Below are positions 8,657 to 17,713 of a stretch of DNA of 64,000 nucleotides, one piece after another. Each line of letters begins with the position of its first letter. Positions within the stretch are counted from its first letter, which is position 1. This DNA is from Pseudomonas sp. B33.4 (GTDB lineage Bacteria > Pseudomonadota > Gammaproteobacteria > Pseudomonadales > Pseudomonadaceae), in contig NZ_CP140706.1 in assembly GCF_034555375.1 (NCBI RefSeq), positions 2,409,001 through 2,473,000 of the forward strand, in the 5' to 3' direction. A model generated the notes under the pieces. That model did no database searches. It was not told the origin of the DNA and was given only the letters and a program-made list of their open reading frames with translations. The position numbers were made by a program, and so were the translations under genes.

Positions 8657-9511
8657 TTATTTATCCTCCATCAGGTGGGTGTTGAAGTCATTGCGCAGGG
8701 CATCGATGCCTTCCAGGCGATCGGCGAGGTTTTCGGTGCGCAGGGTCAGGCAGGCGATCAGTGCTTCGACCTGAGCCAGCGCCGGCACCATGGTGTCGAA
8801 CGGCGAGGCCGATTCCACCGGGGCGCTGATGATCAGGTCGGCCAGTTCGCGCAGCGGCGAAGCGTAGATATCGGTGAACAGCACCACGCGCGCGTTGTTG
8901 TTCTTCGCGGCACTGGCAACGCGCAGGGCCTGGGTCTGGTAGCGGCGGTAGTCAAACAGCAGCACCACGTCCTGGCGTTGCAGATCGAACAGGCGATCGG
9001 GCAGTTGCGCGTTATCTTCCAGGGCAAAGCAACCGGGCCGCAGCAGGCGCAGGTGATTGAGCAGGTAAGTGGCCATCAGGCTGCTGAAGCGCCCGCCGAA
9101 GCAGTACACCTGATGCCGCGCATCCAACAGCCAGTCGGTGAGAATGCGCACGTCTTCCGGTTGGGTCAGCGATTGGGTTTCGACCAGCAGGCGATGGCTG
9201 TCGCCCAGATAGTGGCTCCAGGCGTCGTCCTTGTGCTGATGGGCGCGCGGTTGCAACAGCGTGCGCGGCGAGCGCAGGCGGTGATCCATGTCGCTGAGCA
9301 GCGCTTCCTGGAATTCGGCATAACCGCCGAAGCCGAGTTTTTTCACCAGTCGCACAATGGTCGGATCGCTGACGCCGGCGTGTTCAGCCAGTCGCGCCAT
9401 CGGCCCCAGACCGTTACGCGGGTACTGATCAAGCAAGGCGCGAACGACTTTGCGCTCCGACGGCGTAAGATCCAGGCCGGGGTCGGTGATCAGGTCTCTG
9501 AGAGGGGGCAT
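8657..9511 (-). CDS. MurR/RpiR-family transcriptional regulator
   Basis: The 284-residue protein has the RpiR layout: an N-terminal helix-turn-helix (LTPSERKVVRALLDQYP..., AEHAGVSDPTIVRLVKKLGF, residues about 15-70) and a C-terminal SIS sugar/effector-binding domain (YCFGGRFSSLMATYLLNHL, VVLLFDYRRYQTQALRVA). It is the promoter-proximal gene of the operon running to 2279, so it probably controls its own transcription with the pathway. The effector is unlikely to be a sugar phosphate, given the amino-acid-type genes downstream. Confidence 0.88.
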   Translation of the reverse strand: MPPLRDLITDPGLDLTPSERKVVRALLDQYPRNGLGPMARLAEHAGVSDPTIVRLVKKLGFGGYAEFQEALLSDMDHRLRSPRTLLQPRAHQHKDDAWSHYLGDSHRLLVETQSLTQPEDVRILTDWLLDARHQVYCFGGRFSSLMATYLLNHLRLLRPGCFALEDNAQLPDRLFDLQRQDVVLLFDYRRYQTQALRVASAAKNNNARVVLFTDIYASPLRELADLIISAPVESASPFDTMVPALAQVEALIACLTLRTENLADRLEGIDALRNDFNTHLMEDK

Positions 9512-9571
9512 CCGGGCTCCTGCTGGATGGAGGGTGTTGAATTCGCTTCATAATCCGTTAAAACAGTATTT

Positions 9572-9589
9572 ATGTAACTGGCGTTACAT
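9572..9589. promoter_or_regulatory. Candidate RpiR operator ATGTAAC-N4-GTTACAT
   Basis: A perfect 7-4-7 inverted repeat, ATGTAACTGGCGTTACAT, lies 61 bases upstream of the regulator start. RpiR-family proteins such as HexR bind TTGTAA...TTACAA-like palindromes, so this is the best candidate for autoregulation of the operon. Assignment is by motif resemblance and position. Confidence 0.65.
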
Positions 9590-9841
9590 GTCTAGTGAAT
9601 TTTTCAGTGTGTTGAAAAGGCTCCAGAATGGAGTGAGATGCCCGTGCAACAAGGGCTACACGTAATTCGATCGCGCTTGTAGTCCATTGCCCACAATGCT
9701 GTCAGATATTGCCGTATTCCTGGCGTCGTCGTTTTTTACCGTGGCTATTCAGAAGCCGCTCAACCCTCGGTTTACGGCACAATTGCCCACAGAGCGGCTT
9801 GGCGCCGTTGATTTTCACGAAGGCCTACCGGAGCGATCCCT
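9590..9841. other. Intergenic region, no gene seen
   Basis: This is the divergent promoter region between the RpiR operon and the phosphatase/cobF pair. The open frame at 9709-9918 overlaps the phosphatase start and has no ribosome-binding site or coding character. I looked for a cobalamin riboswitch (B12 box AGTCAGGAGACCTGCC-like) and did not see one. Confidence 0.6.
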
Positions 9842-10411
9842 GTGCAGACCACTCGTTTGACATTGATTTGCCATGCGCGAACCGTCGCACAAAAATTGGC
9901 GTGTTTTCCTACGAATGAGCCTGTTGAAAATAGCGGGTTGGCGCCAGGATCTTTGGCCGACCGTTTCGACGGCTCGCGACGCTTGATTTGCGCGCCGGAA
10001 CTGCGCACGCAACAGACGGCGGCATGGTTAGGTGCGGATGCGCAAATAGACGAGGCGCTGCGCGATTGTGACTGGGGCCGCTGGCATGGGGTGTCGATCA
10101 AATCCCTGCAGGGCTCGGAAGACGCCGCGCTGCACGCCTGGCTGCAGGATCCCCATGCCACCCCCCATGGCGGTGAGTCGGTGGCGCAGTTGCGTGAGCG
10201 CGTGGCGCTGTGGCTGGCCAGTCTGCAAGCCACATCGGGACATGTGGTGGCGGTCACGCATCCGTTTGTCATCCGCGCCGCGCTGATCCACGTGATGCAA
10301 GGCACAGCGTTTCATGACATTGATGTCGAACCGTTATCGATGGTCGAACTGCGCTTCACCGGGCGCTGGCGGCTACGCTTGCCAGGCCTCGACGTTAAAG
10401 GAGCACTTTGA
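9842..10411 (+). CDS. Histidine phosphatase-superfamily protein adjacent to cobF
   Basis: The 189-residue protein has the phosphoglycerate-mutase-like fold: LTLICHART at the N-terminus, SRRLICAPELRTQQTA, CDWGRWHG, THPFVIRAAL near residue 140. The usual catalytic RHG is read CHA here (His11 kept, Arg replaced by Cys10). GTG 9842 is preceded by GGAG. It ends in a TGATG overlap with cobF, so it probably serves cobalamin synthesis, possibly as an alpha-ribazole-phosphate phosphatase (CobC-like) or a derived regulator. The altered active-site motif leaves activity uncertain. Confidence 0.75.
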   Translation: MQTTRLTLICHARTVAQKLACFPTNEPVENSGLAPGSLADRFDGSRRLICAPELRTQQTAAWLGADAQIDEALRDCDWGRWHGVSIKSLQGSEDAALHAWLQDPHATPHGGESVAQLRERVALWLASLQATSGHVVAVTHPFVIRAALIHVMQGTAFHDIDVEPLSMVELRFTGRWRLRLPGLDVKGAL

Positions 10412-11166
10412 TGAAACAACTGCTGGTGATCGGCATCGGTGCCGGTAACCCCGACTACATCACGATGCAGGCGGTGAAGGCGCTGAATCAGGTCGACGTG
10501 TTCTTCCTGATGGATAAAGGCCAGAGCAAAGACAAACTGATCGACCTGCGCCGGGAGATCTGTGAGCGCTACATCGACGACCCCGACTATCGCTTCGTCG
10601 AAGCCCACAGCCCGGAGCGCGAGCGCGGCGATGTCGACTACACGGCCAGTGTCGATGATCTGAACCGTGCCAAGCAGCAGACCTTCGAGCGGCTGATCAA
10701 TGACGAATTGTCTGACGGCCAGTGCGGCGGTTTCCTGGTGTGGGGCGACCCGGCGTTGTACGACAGCACCGTGCGTATCCTCCAGACGATTCTGGCGTCG
10801 GGTGCGTGTGCCTTCGAATTTGAGGTGATCCCCGGGATCACCAGTGTTCAGGCGCTGGCGGCGCAGCACAAGGTGCCGTTGAACACGATCGGTCACTCGA
10901 TCGAAATCACCACCGGGCGGCGTTTGGCGGCCGGGCAGGTGAGTGATACGGACAGTCTGGTGGTGATGCTCGATGCTGAAGATTCATATCAGCGGGTCGC
11001 CGATCAGCAGACCGAGATTTACTGGGGCGCTTACCTGGGCACGCCGGACGAGATCCTGATCAGCGGCAGGCTGGCGGATGTCTCGGAGGAAATCGAGCGG
11101 GTGCGCAAGGCGGCGCGGGCGAAGCATGGGTGGATCATGGATACGTACTTGCTGCGCAAACCTTAA
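10411..11166 (+). CDS. cobF: Precorrin-6A synthase (deacetylating)
   Basis: The 251-residue protein is a cobalamin-pathway SAM-dependent methylase. CobF methylates C1 of precorrin-5 with release of acetate in the aerobic pathway. It has the Gly-rich start VIGIGAGNPDYIT, GGFLVWGDPALYDST, FEVIPGITSVQALAA and the CobF-specific C-terminus SEEIERVRKAARAKHGWIMDTY. AAAGGAG lies seven bases before ATG 10411. The other cob genes are not in the window, so it forms a two-gene unit with the phosphatase. Confidence 0.92.
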   Translation: MKQLLVIGIGAGNPDYITMQAVKALNQVDVFFLMDKGQSKDKLIDLRREICERYIDDPDYRFVEAHSPERERGDVDYTASVDDLNRAKQQTFERLINDELSDGQCGGFLVWGDPALYDSTVRILQTILASGACAFEFEVIPGITSVQALAAQHKVPLNTIGHSIEITTGRRLAAGQVSDTDSLVVMLDAEDSYQRVADQQTEIYWGAYLGTPDEILISGRLADVSEEIERVRKAARAKHGWIMDTYLLRKP

Positions 11167-11189
11167 ATTGTTAGTGCTTGGACGGGCTC

Positions 11190-11262
11190 TATCGCGAGCA
11201 GGCTCACTCCTACATTGGAATTGTGAACCCATTCAATTGTAGGAGTGAGCCTGCTCGCGATG
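11190..11262. repeat. REP doublet (inverted pair)
   Basis: TATCGCGAGCAGGCTCACTC at 11190 is mirrored by GAGTGAGCCTGCTCGCGATG ending at 11262. It sits between cobF and the transcription terminator. Confidence 0.9.
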
Positions 11263-11296
11263 AGGGCCAATGATTCAACGCACATTTCGAACAGGC

Positions 11297-11336
11297 AAAA
11301 AAACACCCGGTGCAACGCAAGTCGCACCGGGTTTTT
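11297..11336. terminator. Bidirectional rho-independent terminator
   Basis: ACCCGGTGC (11305-11313) pairs with GCACCGGGT (11324-11332), followed by a T-run on the plus strand and preceded by seven A residues that give a T-run on the minus strand. It serves both cobF and the convergent thiolase operon. Confidence 0.88.
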
Positions 11337-11389
11337 GTTGCCAGCAAGCGGCGGATGTCGTGGATCCGCCGATCACTGTTGAACTCTGT

Positions 11390-12571
11390 TTATGCGCGTT
11401 CCAGCGCCAGTGCCACACCTTGGCCGCCGCCGATGCACAGGGTCGCCAGACCCTTTTTCGCATCACGCTTGATCATTTCATGCAGCAGCGTCACCAGCAC
11501 GCGGCAACCCGAGGCACCGATCGGATGGCCCAACGCAATGGCGCCGCCGTTGACGTTGACCTTGTCCAGATCCCATTGCAGATCCTTGGCCACCGCCAGC
11601 GATTGTGCGGCGAAGGCTTCGTTGGCTTCGATCAAGTCAAGTTGGTCGATGTTCCAGCCGGCCTTGTCCAGGCAGCGACGGGTCGCCGACACCGGGCCAA
11701 TGCCCATGATTGCCGGGTCAACGCCGGCGTTGGCGTAGGCGGCGATTTTTGCCAGAACCGGCAGGCCGAGGGCTTTGGCTTTCTCGGCGCTCATCAGGAT
11801 GACCGCAGCGGCGCCGTCATTCAGCGACGAGGCGTTGCCAGCGGTGACGCTGCCGTCCTTTTTAAAGGCCGGACGCAGTTTCGCCAGCGATTCGGCGGTG
11901 GTGTCGCCGCGCGGTTGCTCGTCGACCTTGAACGCCACCGGATCGCCTTTGCGCTGCGGGATCAGGATCGGGGTGATTTCATCGACAAAGCGACCGGCCT
12001 CAATCGCGGCAGCGGCTTTCTGCTGCGACGCGGCGGCAAAAGCATCTTGCTGCTCACGGCTGATCTCGTATTTGTCGACCAGATTCTCGGCGGTAATGCC
12101 CATGTGGTAGTCGTTGAATGCATCCCACAAACCGTCGCTGATCATCGTGTCGACGATTTGCGCGTGGCCCATGCGCAGACCGGTGCGTGCGCCCGGCATC
12201 ACGTAGTTGGACAGGCTCATGTTTTCCTGACCGCCGGCGATGATCACCTCGGCGTCGCCGCAACGGATCGCCTGCGCACCGAGGTGCAAGGCCTTGAGGC
12301 CCGAGCCGCAAACCTTGTTCAGGGTCAACGCCGGCACCGCGTGCGGCAGGCCAGCCTTGATCGCCGACTGACGCGCCGGGTTCTGGCCGGCGCCGGCGGT
12401 CAACACCTGGCCCATGATCACTTCATCGACCTGTGCACCGTCCAGACCGGTCTGTTCGAGCAACTGGCGGATCACCGCCGCGCCCAGATCAACGGCGGAA
12501 ACGCTGGCCAGCGAACCCTGGAAACTGCCGATCGCGGTACGCGTGGCGGCAACAATTACGACGTCTTGCAT
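11390..12571 (-). CDS. atoB: Acetyl-CoA C-acetyltransferase (thiolase)
   Basis: The 393-residue biosynthetic/degradative-type thiolase forms or cleaves acetoacetyl-CoA. The nucleophilic Cys88 is in [12 protein letters not shown], the catalytic His in [14 protein letters not shown] and the second Cys in LCIGGGQG. The start at [15 protein letters not shown] is preferred over an upstream alternative because AGGA is eight bases away. It follows the CoA-transferase B gene after 11 bases. With dhcA/dhcB-like genes it completes conversion of a 3-oxo acid through its CoA ester to acetyl-CoA. Confidence 0.93.
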   Translation of the reverse strand: MQDVVIVAATRTAIGSFQGSLASVSAVDLGAAVIRQLLEQTGLDGAQVDEVIMGQVLTAGAGQNPARQSAIKAGLPHAVPALTLNKVCGSGLKALHLGAQAIRCGDAEVIIAGGQENMSLSNYVMPGARTGLRMGHAQIVDTMISDGLWDAFNDYHMGITAENLVDKYEISREQQDAFAAASQQKAAAAIEAGRFVDEITPILIPQRKGDPVAFKVDEQPRGDTTAESLAKLRPAFKKDGSVTAGNASSLNDGAAAVILMSAEKAKALGLPVLAKIAAYANAGVDPAIMGIGPVSATRRCLDKAGWNIDQLDLIEANEAFAAQSLAVAKDLQWDLDKVNVNGGAIALGHPIGASGCRVLVTLLHEMIKRDAKKGLATLCIGGGQGVALALERA

Positions 12572-12582
12572 TTTCGAATTCC

Positions 12583-13248
12583 TCACTGGGCAGCGAACTG
12601 CATTTCCGGAACGTGATCCGGGACGATCAGTTTACCAGCGGTTTTGGCGACGATTTCCTCGACGCTGACGCCAGGTGCGCGTTCCTTGAGGACAAAAGCG
12701 CCATTTTCGATTTCCAGGTAGGCGAGGTCGGTCAGCACGCGTTTGATGCAGCCGGCGCCGGTCAGCGGCAAGCTGCATTTGGCCAAAAGTTTCGACTCAC
12801 CATCCTTCGACGCGTGGGTCATGATGACGATGATGTTGTCGGCGCCGGCCACCAGATCCATCGCACCGCCCATGCCCTTGACCAGTTTGCCGGGGATCAT
12901 CCACGAAGCGATGTTGCCTTCGACGTCCACTTCGAACGCGCCGAGTACAGTCAGATCGACATGGCCGCCACGGATCATCGCGAAGGATTCGGCGGAGTTG
13001 AAAATCGACGCGCCGATGCGCGCGGTCACGGTTTGTTTGCCAGCGTTGATCATGTCGGCATCAATGGTGTCTTCGGTCGGAAACGGACCCATGCCGAGCA
13101 GGCCGTTTTCCGATTGCAGCATGACTTCCATGCCTTCGGGAATGTAGTTGGCGACCAGGGTCGGAATGCCGATGCCGAGGTTCACATAAAAGCCGTCCTG
13201 CATTTCGCGGGCGACGCGCTGAGCCATTTGTTCGCGGGAAAGTGCCAT
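12583..13248 (-). CDS. dhcB: 3-oxoacid CoA-transferase subunit B
   Basis: The 221-residue beta subunit has the catalytic glutamate Glu47 in [10 protein letters not shown] and the family segments [16 protein letters not shown] and [17 protein letters not shown]. It is 24 bases after subunit A. The arrangement CoA-transferase A, B, thiolase plus a divergent LysR is the one known in P. aeruginosa as dhcA-dhcB-atoB next to dhcR (3-dehydrocarnitine catabolism). The symbol is given on synteny; acetoacetate (atoA/scoB) is the alternative substrate. Confidence 0.85.
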   Translation of the reverse strand: MALSREQMAQRVAREMQDGFYVNLGIGIPTLVANYIPEGMEVMLQSENGLLGMGPFPTEDTIDADMINAGKQTVTARIGASIFNSAESFAMIRGGHVDLTVLGAFEVDVEGNIASWMIPGKLVKGMGGAMDLVAGADNIIVIMTHASKDGESKLLAKCSLPLTGAGCIKRVLTDLAYLEIENGAFVLKERAPGVSVEEIVAKTAGKLIVPDHVPEMQFAAQ

Positions 13249-13272
13249 GTTTTTGTTCTCCGTCAGCCTGAA

Positions 13273-13971
13273 TTATTTGCGGATGGTGCGCTGTTCGATG
13301 CGTTTTTCGAACGTGCCGCAAATGACCCGATCGACGTAGATGCCCGGGGTGTGGATCTGCGAGGGGTCGAGTTCGCCGGGTTCGACGATTTCTTCGACTT
13401 CAACCACAGTGATCTTGCCGGCGGTGGCGGCCAGCGGGTTGAAGTTCTGCGCGGTGTGACGGTAGATGACGTTACCGAAGTGGTCGGCTTTCCAGCCTTT
13501 GACGATAGCGAAGTCACCAGTGATGGATTCTTCCATCAGGTACTTGCGACCTTTGAATTCACGCACTTCCTTGCCTTCGGCAACTGGAGTGCCGACGCCG
13601 GTGGCGGTGAAGAAGGCAGGGATGCCGGCGCCGCCCGCGCGCATTTTCTCGGCGAGGGTGCCTTGCGGGGTCAGGATGACTTCGATGTCGCCTTTGAGCA
13701 GTTGCTCTTCGAATAGCTTGTTTTCGCCGACGTAGGAGGCGATGACTTTGCTGATCTGGCGATCGGTGAGCAGCACGCCAAGGCCAAAACCGTCGACGCC
13801 GCAGTTGTTGGAAACGACGGTAAGGTCGCGGGTGCCTTTGCGCTTGATCTCGGCGATCAGGTTTTCCGGAATGCCGCACAGACCGAAGCCGCCGGCGATG
13901 ACGGTCATGCCGTCCTCAAGCCCGGCCAGGGCTTCCTCGTAGGAACTCACACGCTTGTCGAAACCTGCCAT
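13273..13971 (-). CDS. dhcA: 3-oxoacid CoA-transferase subunit A
   Basis: The 232-residue alpha subunit begins [21 protein letters not shown] and has [27 protein letters not shown] and the end [11 protein letters not shown], all typical of the SCOT/AtoD family. A longer frame upstream reads through the inverted repeat at 14109-14214 and is not real; GAGG just before 13971 supports this start. It is the first gene of the three-gene operon transcribed away from the LysR gene. The symbol rests on the dhc-type gene order. Confidence 0.85.
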   Translation of the reverse strand: MAGFDKRVSSYEEALAGLEDGMTVIAGGFGLCGIPENLIAEIKRKGTRDLTVVSNNCGVDGFGLGVLLTDRQISKVIASYVGENKLFEEQLLKGDIEVILTPQGTLAEKMRAGGAGIPAFFTATGVGTPVAEGKEVREFKGRKYLMEESITGDFAIVKGWKADHFGNVIYRHTAQNFNPLAATAGKITVVEVEEIVEPGELDPSQIHTPGIYVDRVICGTFEKRIEQRTIRK

Positions 13972-14108
13972 ATGCACCTCTTTTATTATTTGCGGGCGGC
14001 TGGCTAGCCGAATGGTTGGAGTGTCGCGCTGGAGGATATATTTGTTAAGTTGATTTTTAAGGTTGATTGATTGATAAAGCTCAATAATCGCGTTATGGCG
14101 TGCTGCTT

Positions 14109-14214
14109 TGATCGTTCCCCACGCTCCGCGTGGGAATGCCTCTAGGGACGCTCTGCGTCCAGTGACGCGGAGCGTCACGGGCTGCGTTCCCACGCAGGAG
14201 CGTGGGAACGATCA
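14109..14214. repeat. 106-bp inverted-repeat element in a divergent promoter region
   Basis: TGATCGTTCCC and ACGCTCCGCGTGGGAATG at the left are mirrored by CGTTCCCACGCAGGAGCG and GGGAACGATCA at the right, enclosing a second imperfect inverted pair (GACGCTCTGCGTC / GACGCGGAGCGTC). This is a dispersed Pseudomonas repeat type distinct from the REP family. It lies between the CoA-transferase operon and the LysR gene, 50 bases before the regulator start. Confidence 0.85.
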
Positions 14215-14264
14215 TCATGGCTTGCCGCTTAACGCTTGTAGCTTACAACTGGAGCGAAGCGACC

Positions 14265-15152
14265 ATGACCATCAAACAGATCCGCGCCTTCCTCGCCGTG
14301 GCCCAGAGCCTGAGTTTCGCCGTCGCCTGCGAGCGTCTGCACCTGTCGCAATCGGCGTTGAGCCTGACCATCAAAGCGCTGGAGGAGGGCTTGGGCGGAC
14401 GCCTGTTCAGCCGCAACACGCGCAATGTGGCACTGACCGCAGAGGGCGAATCCTTGCTGCCACTGGCGCGACGGCTGATTGCCGACTGGGACAACGCCGA
14501 AGACGAAATGCGTCAGCGCTTCAGCTTGCAGCGTGGGCGGGTAACGCTGGCGGCGATGCCGTCGTTTGCCGGCAATCTGCTGCCGCCGATCCTCAAGACG
14601 TTTCGCGCGCGCTATCCGAACGTCAACGTCACGGTCAACGATGTGATCAACGAGCAGGTACTGGAAATGGTCCGTGACCGTCAGGTGGAACTGGGCGTGG
14701 CGTTCGAGCCGATGCAAAACACGGCGATGACGTTCACGCCGTTGTACATGGATCGCTTTGTTGCGGTGGTATCGAAGGATTCGCCGTTGGCCCAGCGCGC
14801 TGAGATCGATTGGCAGACGTTGCTTCAGGAGCCGTTTATCACCTTGCAGCGGCCCTCGACGGTGCGGGTGATGCTCGAAGAGCACTTGCAGGCCCGCGGC
14901 ATGAAGTTGCCGGTGGAGTTTGAAAGCCATCAATTGGCGACGGTCGGGCGCATGGTCGCCAGCGGTCTGGGCGTCAGCGCCGTCCCGGCGTTGTGTGCCG
15001 AGCAGATGCAAGAACTGGGCGCCCATTGCCTGACGCTGGACGACTCGGTGGAGCGGGCGATTGGTGTGCTGACCGAGCCGGGCAATGAACTGTCGGCAGC
15101 GGCGCAGGCGTTGTTCGATATCCTCAAAGCTGAAGATCTGCGGCAACTGTGA
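14265..15152 (+). CDS. dhcR: LysR-family transcriptional regulator (DhcR-like)
   Basis: The 295-residue regulator has an N-terminal winged helix-turn-helix (MTIKQIRAFLAVAQSLSF...LHLSQSALSLTIKALEEGLGGRLFSRNTRNV, residues 1-60) and a LysR effector-binding domain (VTLAAMPSFAGNLLPPILKTFRARYP onward). GGAGCG precedes ATG 14265. It is divergent from the dhcA-dhcB-atoB-type operon, the standard arrangement for a LysR activator and its target. The symbol is inferred from this synteny. Confidence 0.82.
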   Translation: MTIKQIRAFLAVAQSLSFAVACERLHLSQSALSLTIKALEEGLGGRLFSRNTRNVALTAEGESLLPLARRLIADWDNAEDEMRQRFSLQRGRVTLAAMPSFAGNLLPPILKTFRARYPNVNVTVNDVINEQVLEMVRDRQVELGVAFEPMQNTAMTFTPLYMDRFVAVVSKDSPLAQRAEIDWQTLLQEPFITLQRPSTVRVMLEEHLQARGMKLPVEFESHQLATVGRMVASGLGVSAVPALCAEQMQELGAHCLTLDDSVERAIGVLTEPGNELSAAAQALFDILKAEDLRQL

Positions 15153-15158
15153 GATCTA

Positions 15159-15440
15159 CCCCCTCACCCCAACCCTCTCCCCCAGGGGGGCGAGGGGGCA
15201 GGGAGCTGATCGGGGGCATTTCAGAAAATGGGTTCGACTTGAAATTTTCAGGTCGATGTTTCGCTTCACAACAACTCGGTCAGTCCCCTCTCCCTTGGGC
15301 GAGGCCTAGTGCTAGCGGGAAGGGAGCTGGTCGGGGGTTATTCAGCTTGTGAGCTCGACTCAGCATTTTCAGGTCGCAGTATTCAGCCCAGACAACTCGG
15401 TCAGTTCCCTCTCCCTTGGGAGAGGGCTAGGGTGAGGGGC
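15159..15440. repeat. Dispersed repeat with CCCTCACCCC...GGTGAGGGG ends, two internal units
   Basis: It is bounded by CCCCCTCACCCCAACCCTCT and its inverted counterpart GAGAGGGCTAGGGTGAGGGG. Inside, two units of about 130 bases share GGGAGCTG(A/G)TCGGGG, TTCGACT/CTCGACT, ATTTTCAGGTCG and CAACTCGGTCAG. It is the same class as 177-632 but the internal unit has diverged. Confidence 0.8.
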
Positions 15441-15473
15441 CTGGGTCCTGAGTCGAGCGCAGAGTGCAGCAAC

Positions 15474-16316
15474 TCACCGATCCAGCTTCCTTACCAACAG
15501 GGGTAGAAGCTGTTCGCACGACGCTTCAATCTTCAAATCCAGCAAATCATCCGCGCGGGTCTTGCCCAGATTGATCGCAATCAACGGCTTGCCACGATCG
15601 GCAATCACCCGGCACAAACGAAACGCCGAATACGCCATCAACGAAGACCCCACCACCAACATCCCTGCCGCATTTTCCGCCGCCGCCATCGCCCGTGCCG
15701 CCGTGGCTTGCGCGACGTTCTCGCCGAAAAACACCACATCCGGTTTCATCCGCTCACCAAAGCAATGCGGGCAGTGCGGCACTTGAAAACGCGCCTCGAA
15801 CGCCGGGTCGAGCAGGGTGTCGCCATCCGGCGCCTGCACCGCATCAACGCCAGCCAGATACGGATTTTGCTGTTCCATCAGGAGCTGAATCGAATCGCGC
15901 TCACTGCGCTGGCCGCAGTCCAGGCAGAAGACGCGATGCAAGCTGCCGTGCAACTCGATCACATCGTGACTGCCAGCCTGATCGTGCAGGGTGTCGACGT
16001 TCTGAGTGATCAAATCGCGGATCAGCCCACTGCGCTGCAAATCGGCCAATGCCTCGTGAGCCGCATTCGGCTGCGCCTGACGCACCTTCGGCCAGCCAAG
16101 CATCGCCCGCGCCCAATAGCGGCGGCGCGACTCGGGGGCGGCCAGAAACTCCTGATACATCATCGGTTGCCGGCCACGGCGTACACCGTCGCTGTCGCGG
16201 TAGTCCGGAATCCCCGACGGCGTGCTGATGCCGGCCCCGGTCAATACGATGAAATCGCCATCAGCCATCACCTCTTGCAGGGTGTCGAGGTGTTCGCGGG
16301 TCGGGCTGTCGAGCAT
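15474..16316 (-). CDS. Sir2-family NAD-dependent protein deacylase
   Basis: The 280-residue sirtuin has FIVLTGAGISTPSGIPDYRD (NAD binding, residues 22-41), ITQNVDTLHDQAG, the catalytic His in ELHGSLHRVFC, a zinc site (CLDCG and CPHCFGERMKPDVVFFGE) and VVGSSLMAYSAFRL. It removes acyl groups from protein lysines with NAD+ consumption. Length and motif order match class II-like bacterial sirtuins. It appears monocistronic; a repeat lies immediately downstream. Confidence 0.92.
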   Translation of the reverse strand: MLDSPTREHLDTLQEVMADGDFIVLTGAGISTPSGIPDYRDSDGVRRGRQPMMYQEFLAAPESRRRYWARAMLGWPKVRQAQPNAAHEALADLQRSGLIRDLITQNVDTLHDQAGSHDVIELHGSLHRVFCLDCGQRSERDSIQLLMEQQNPYLAGVDAVQAPDGDTLLDPAFEARFQVPHCPHCFGERMKPDVVFFGENVAQATAARAMAAAENAAGMLVVGSSLMAYSAFRLCRVIADRGKPLIAINLGKTRADDLLDLKIEASCEQLLPLLVRKLDR

Positions 16317-16371
16317 GGTCAGCGCTCCGGGGAAGGACGTTGCCAGCAGGTTAGCACGCGACCCGCGCAGG

Positions 16372-17421
16372 TTACTTGCGTGCCTCCAGAATCAGGTTGA
16401 ACGGCGTTTGCGTGGCCCGACGGAACTGCTTGAACCCGGCCTCGACAAACACTTTACGCAAGCGCATTTCCCCGGCTTGCGCACCCAGGCCGAGGCCGAC
16501 CTCCTGCGACAGCGAGTTCGGTGTGCAGATAAATGTCGAGGCCGCGTAGAACAGCCGCCCGACCGGGTTGATGTTGTCATCCAGGGTGTCGTTGGCGAAC
16601 GGTTCGACCAGCAACACCGTGCCGTCGTCCTTCAGTGAATCATAGGCGTGGCGGGCGGCACCGACCGGGTCGCCCATGTCGTGCAGGCAGTCGAAATAGC
16701 AGATCAGGTCGTAGTCATTGCCCGGGTAGCTTTTCGCCGAGCCCTGAAAAAACTTCGCCCGGCTGCTGACGCCTCCTTCCTCGGCGCGCTGGGTGGCGAC
16801 GGTGATCGAGGGCGCGTGATAGTCGTAGCCGACGAAGCGCGAGTTGGGAAACGCCTGGGCCATGATCACCGTCGAGGCGCCGTGACCGCAGCCGATGTCG
16901 GCGACTTTGGCACCTTCCTCCAGTTTCGCCACCACGCCGTCCAGCGCCGGCAGCCATTCGGCGATCAAGTGGCCCTTGTAGCCGGGCCGGAAGAAGCGCT
17001 CTGTGCCACTGAACATGCACGGATGGTGATCGCCCCAGGGCAGGGCACCATTGCCGCGCATGGCTTTGACCAGTTTGTCTTTGTCATGGAAAAACGACGC
17101 TACAACTCCGAGCCCGCCGGCAACGTAGACCGGCGAGTCTTCGACGGCCAGGGCCAGCGCCTGTTCTTCCGGCAAACGGAATTGGCCGTCGTGGTGCTCC
17201 ATGTAACCCGATGCCGCGTGAGCGCTGAGCCATTCACGCACCAGACGCGGGTTGCAGGTGGTTTTGGCGGCAAGGGCATCGGCACTGATCGGCTGACTGT
17301 CGGCCATTGCCCGATACAAGCCGAGTTCTTCGCCGACGATGACATTGGCCAGCATCGCCGCGCCGCCCATGTCGTTGACCAGTTTTCCCATGAATTGGTT
17401 GAGCTTCGCCTCGTCCATCAT
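16372..17421 (-). CDS. Class I SAM-dependent methyltransferase with N-terminal winged helix
   Basis: The protein of about 349 residues has an N-terminal helical/winged-helix part (MLANVIVGEELGLYRAMAD ... NPRLVREWLSAHAASGYM) and a Rossmann methyltransferase domain with motif I VADIGCGHGASTVIMA and the acidic DLICYFDCLHDMGDP. This is the architecture of Rv2258c-like methyltransferases. AGGAG is five or eight bases ahead of two adjacent ATG codons (17421 and 17418). The substrate is unknown. Confidence 0.82.
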   Translation of the reverse strand: MMDEAKLNQFMGKLVNDMGGAAMLANVIVGEELGLYRAMADSQPISADALAAKTTCNPRLVREWLSAHAASGYMEHHDGQFRLPEEQALALAVEDSPVYVAGGLGVVASFFHDKDKLVKAMRGNGALPWGDHHPCMFSGTERFFRPGYKGHLIAEWLPALDGVVAKLEEGAKVADIGCGHGASTVIMAQAFPNSRFVGYDYHAPSITVATQRAEEGGVSSRAKFFQGSAKSYPGNDYDLICYFDCLHDMGDPVGAARHAYDSLKDDGTVLLVEPFANDTLDDNINPVGRLFYAASTFICTPNSLSQEVGLGLGAQAGEMRLRKVFVEAGFKQFRRATQTPFNLILEARK

Positions 17422-17600
17422 GTGTGCTCCTGAAACAGGATCACGGTCCGGCGGCGTCGAAGGTCGAGGCGTGCGCCACCGGGCGGTGGTCACGGAGTTG
17501 TGCAGGGCACGGCTGACGTCCTGCGTCCCCCTCGACTGGGTAATAAAGGAGTCTAGCCCCGGTCTGGGGGGGACGCTGTATTTGTGAACACTGAAAAAAC

Positions 17601-17690
17601 TGTGGGAGCTGGCTTGCCAGCGATAACGGTGTATCAGGCTCCAAGGTCATTGGCTGTGTCGACGCCATCGCTGGCAAGCCAGCTCCCACA
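17601..17690. repeat. REP doublet, GGCTTGCCAGCG variant
   Basis: TGTGGGAGCTGGCTTGCCAG is mirrored by CTGGCAAGCCAGCTCCCACA, a second REP family of the same genome, inverted with about 45 bases between the arms. Confidence 0.9.
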
Positions 17691-17713
17691 AGGTCCGGTG
17701 TTTGATGAAGGTT

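Noticed and set aside
9590..9841. Possible cobalamin riboswitch before the cobF pair
   Set aside because: I could not find the B12 box or the conserved core segments expected of this riboswitch class.
9709..9918. 69-codon open frame upstream of the phosphatase
   Set aside because: It has no ribosome-binding site and overlaps the start of a better-supported gene in another frame.
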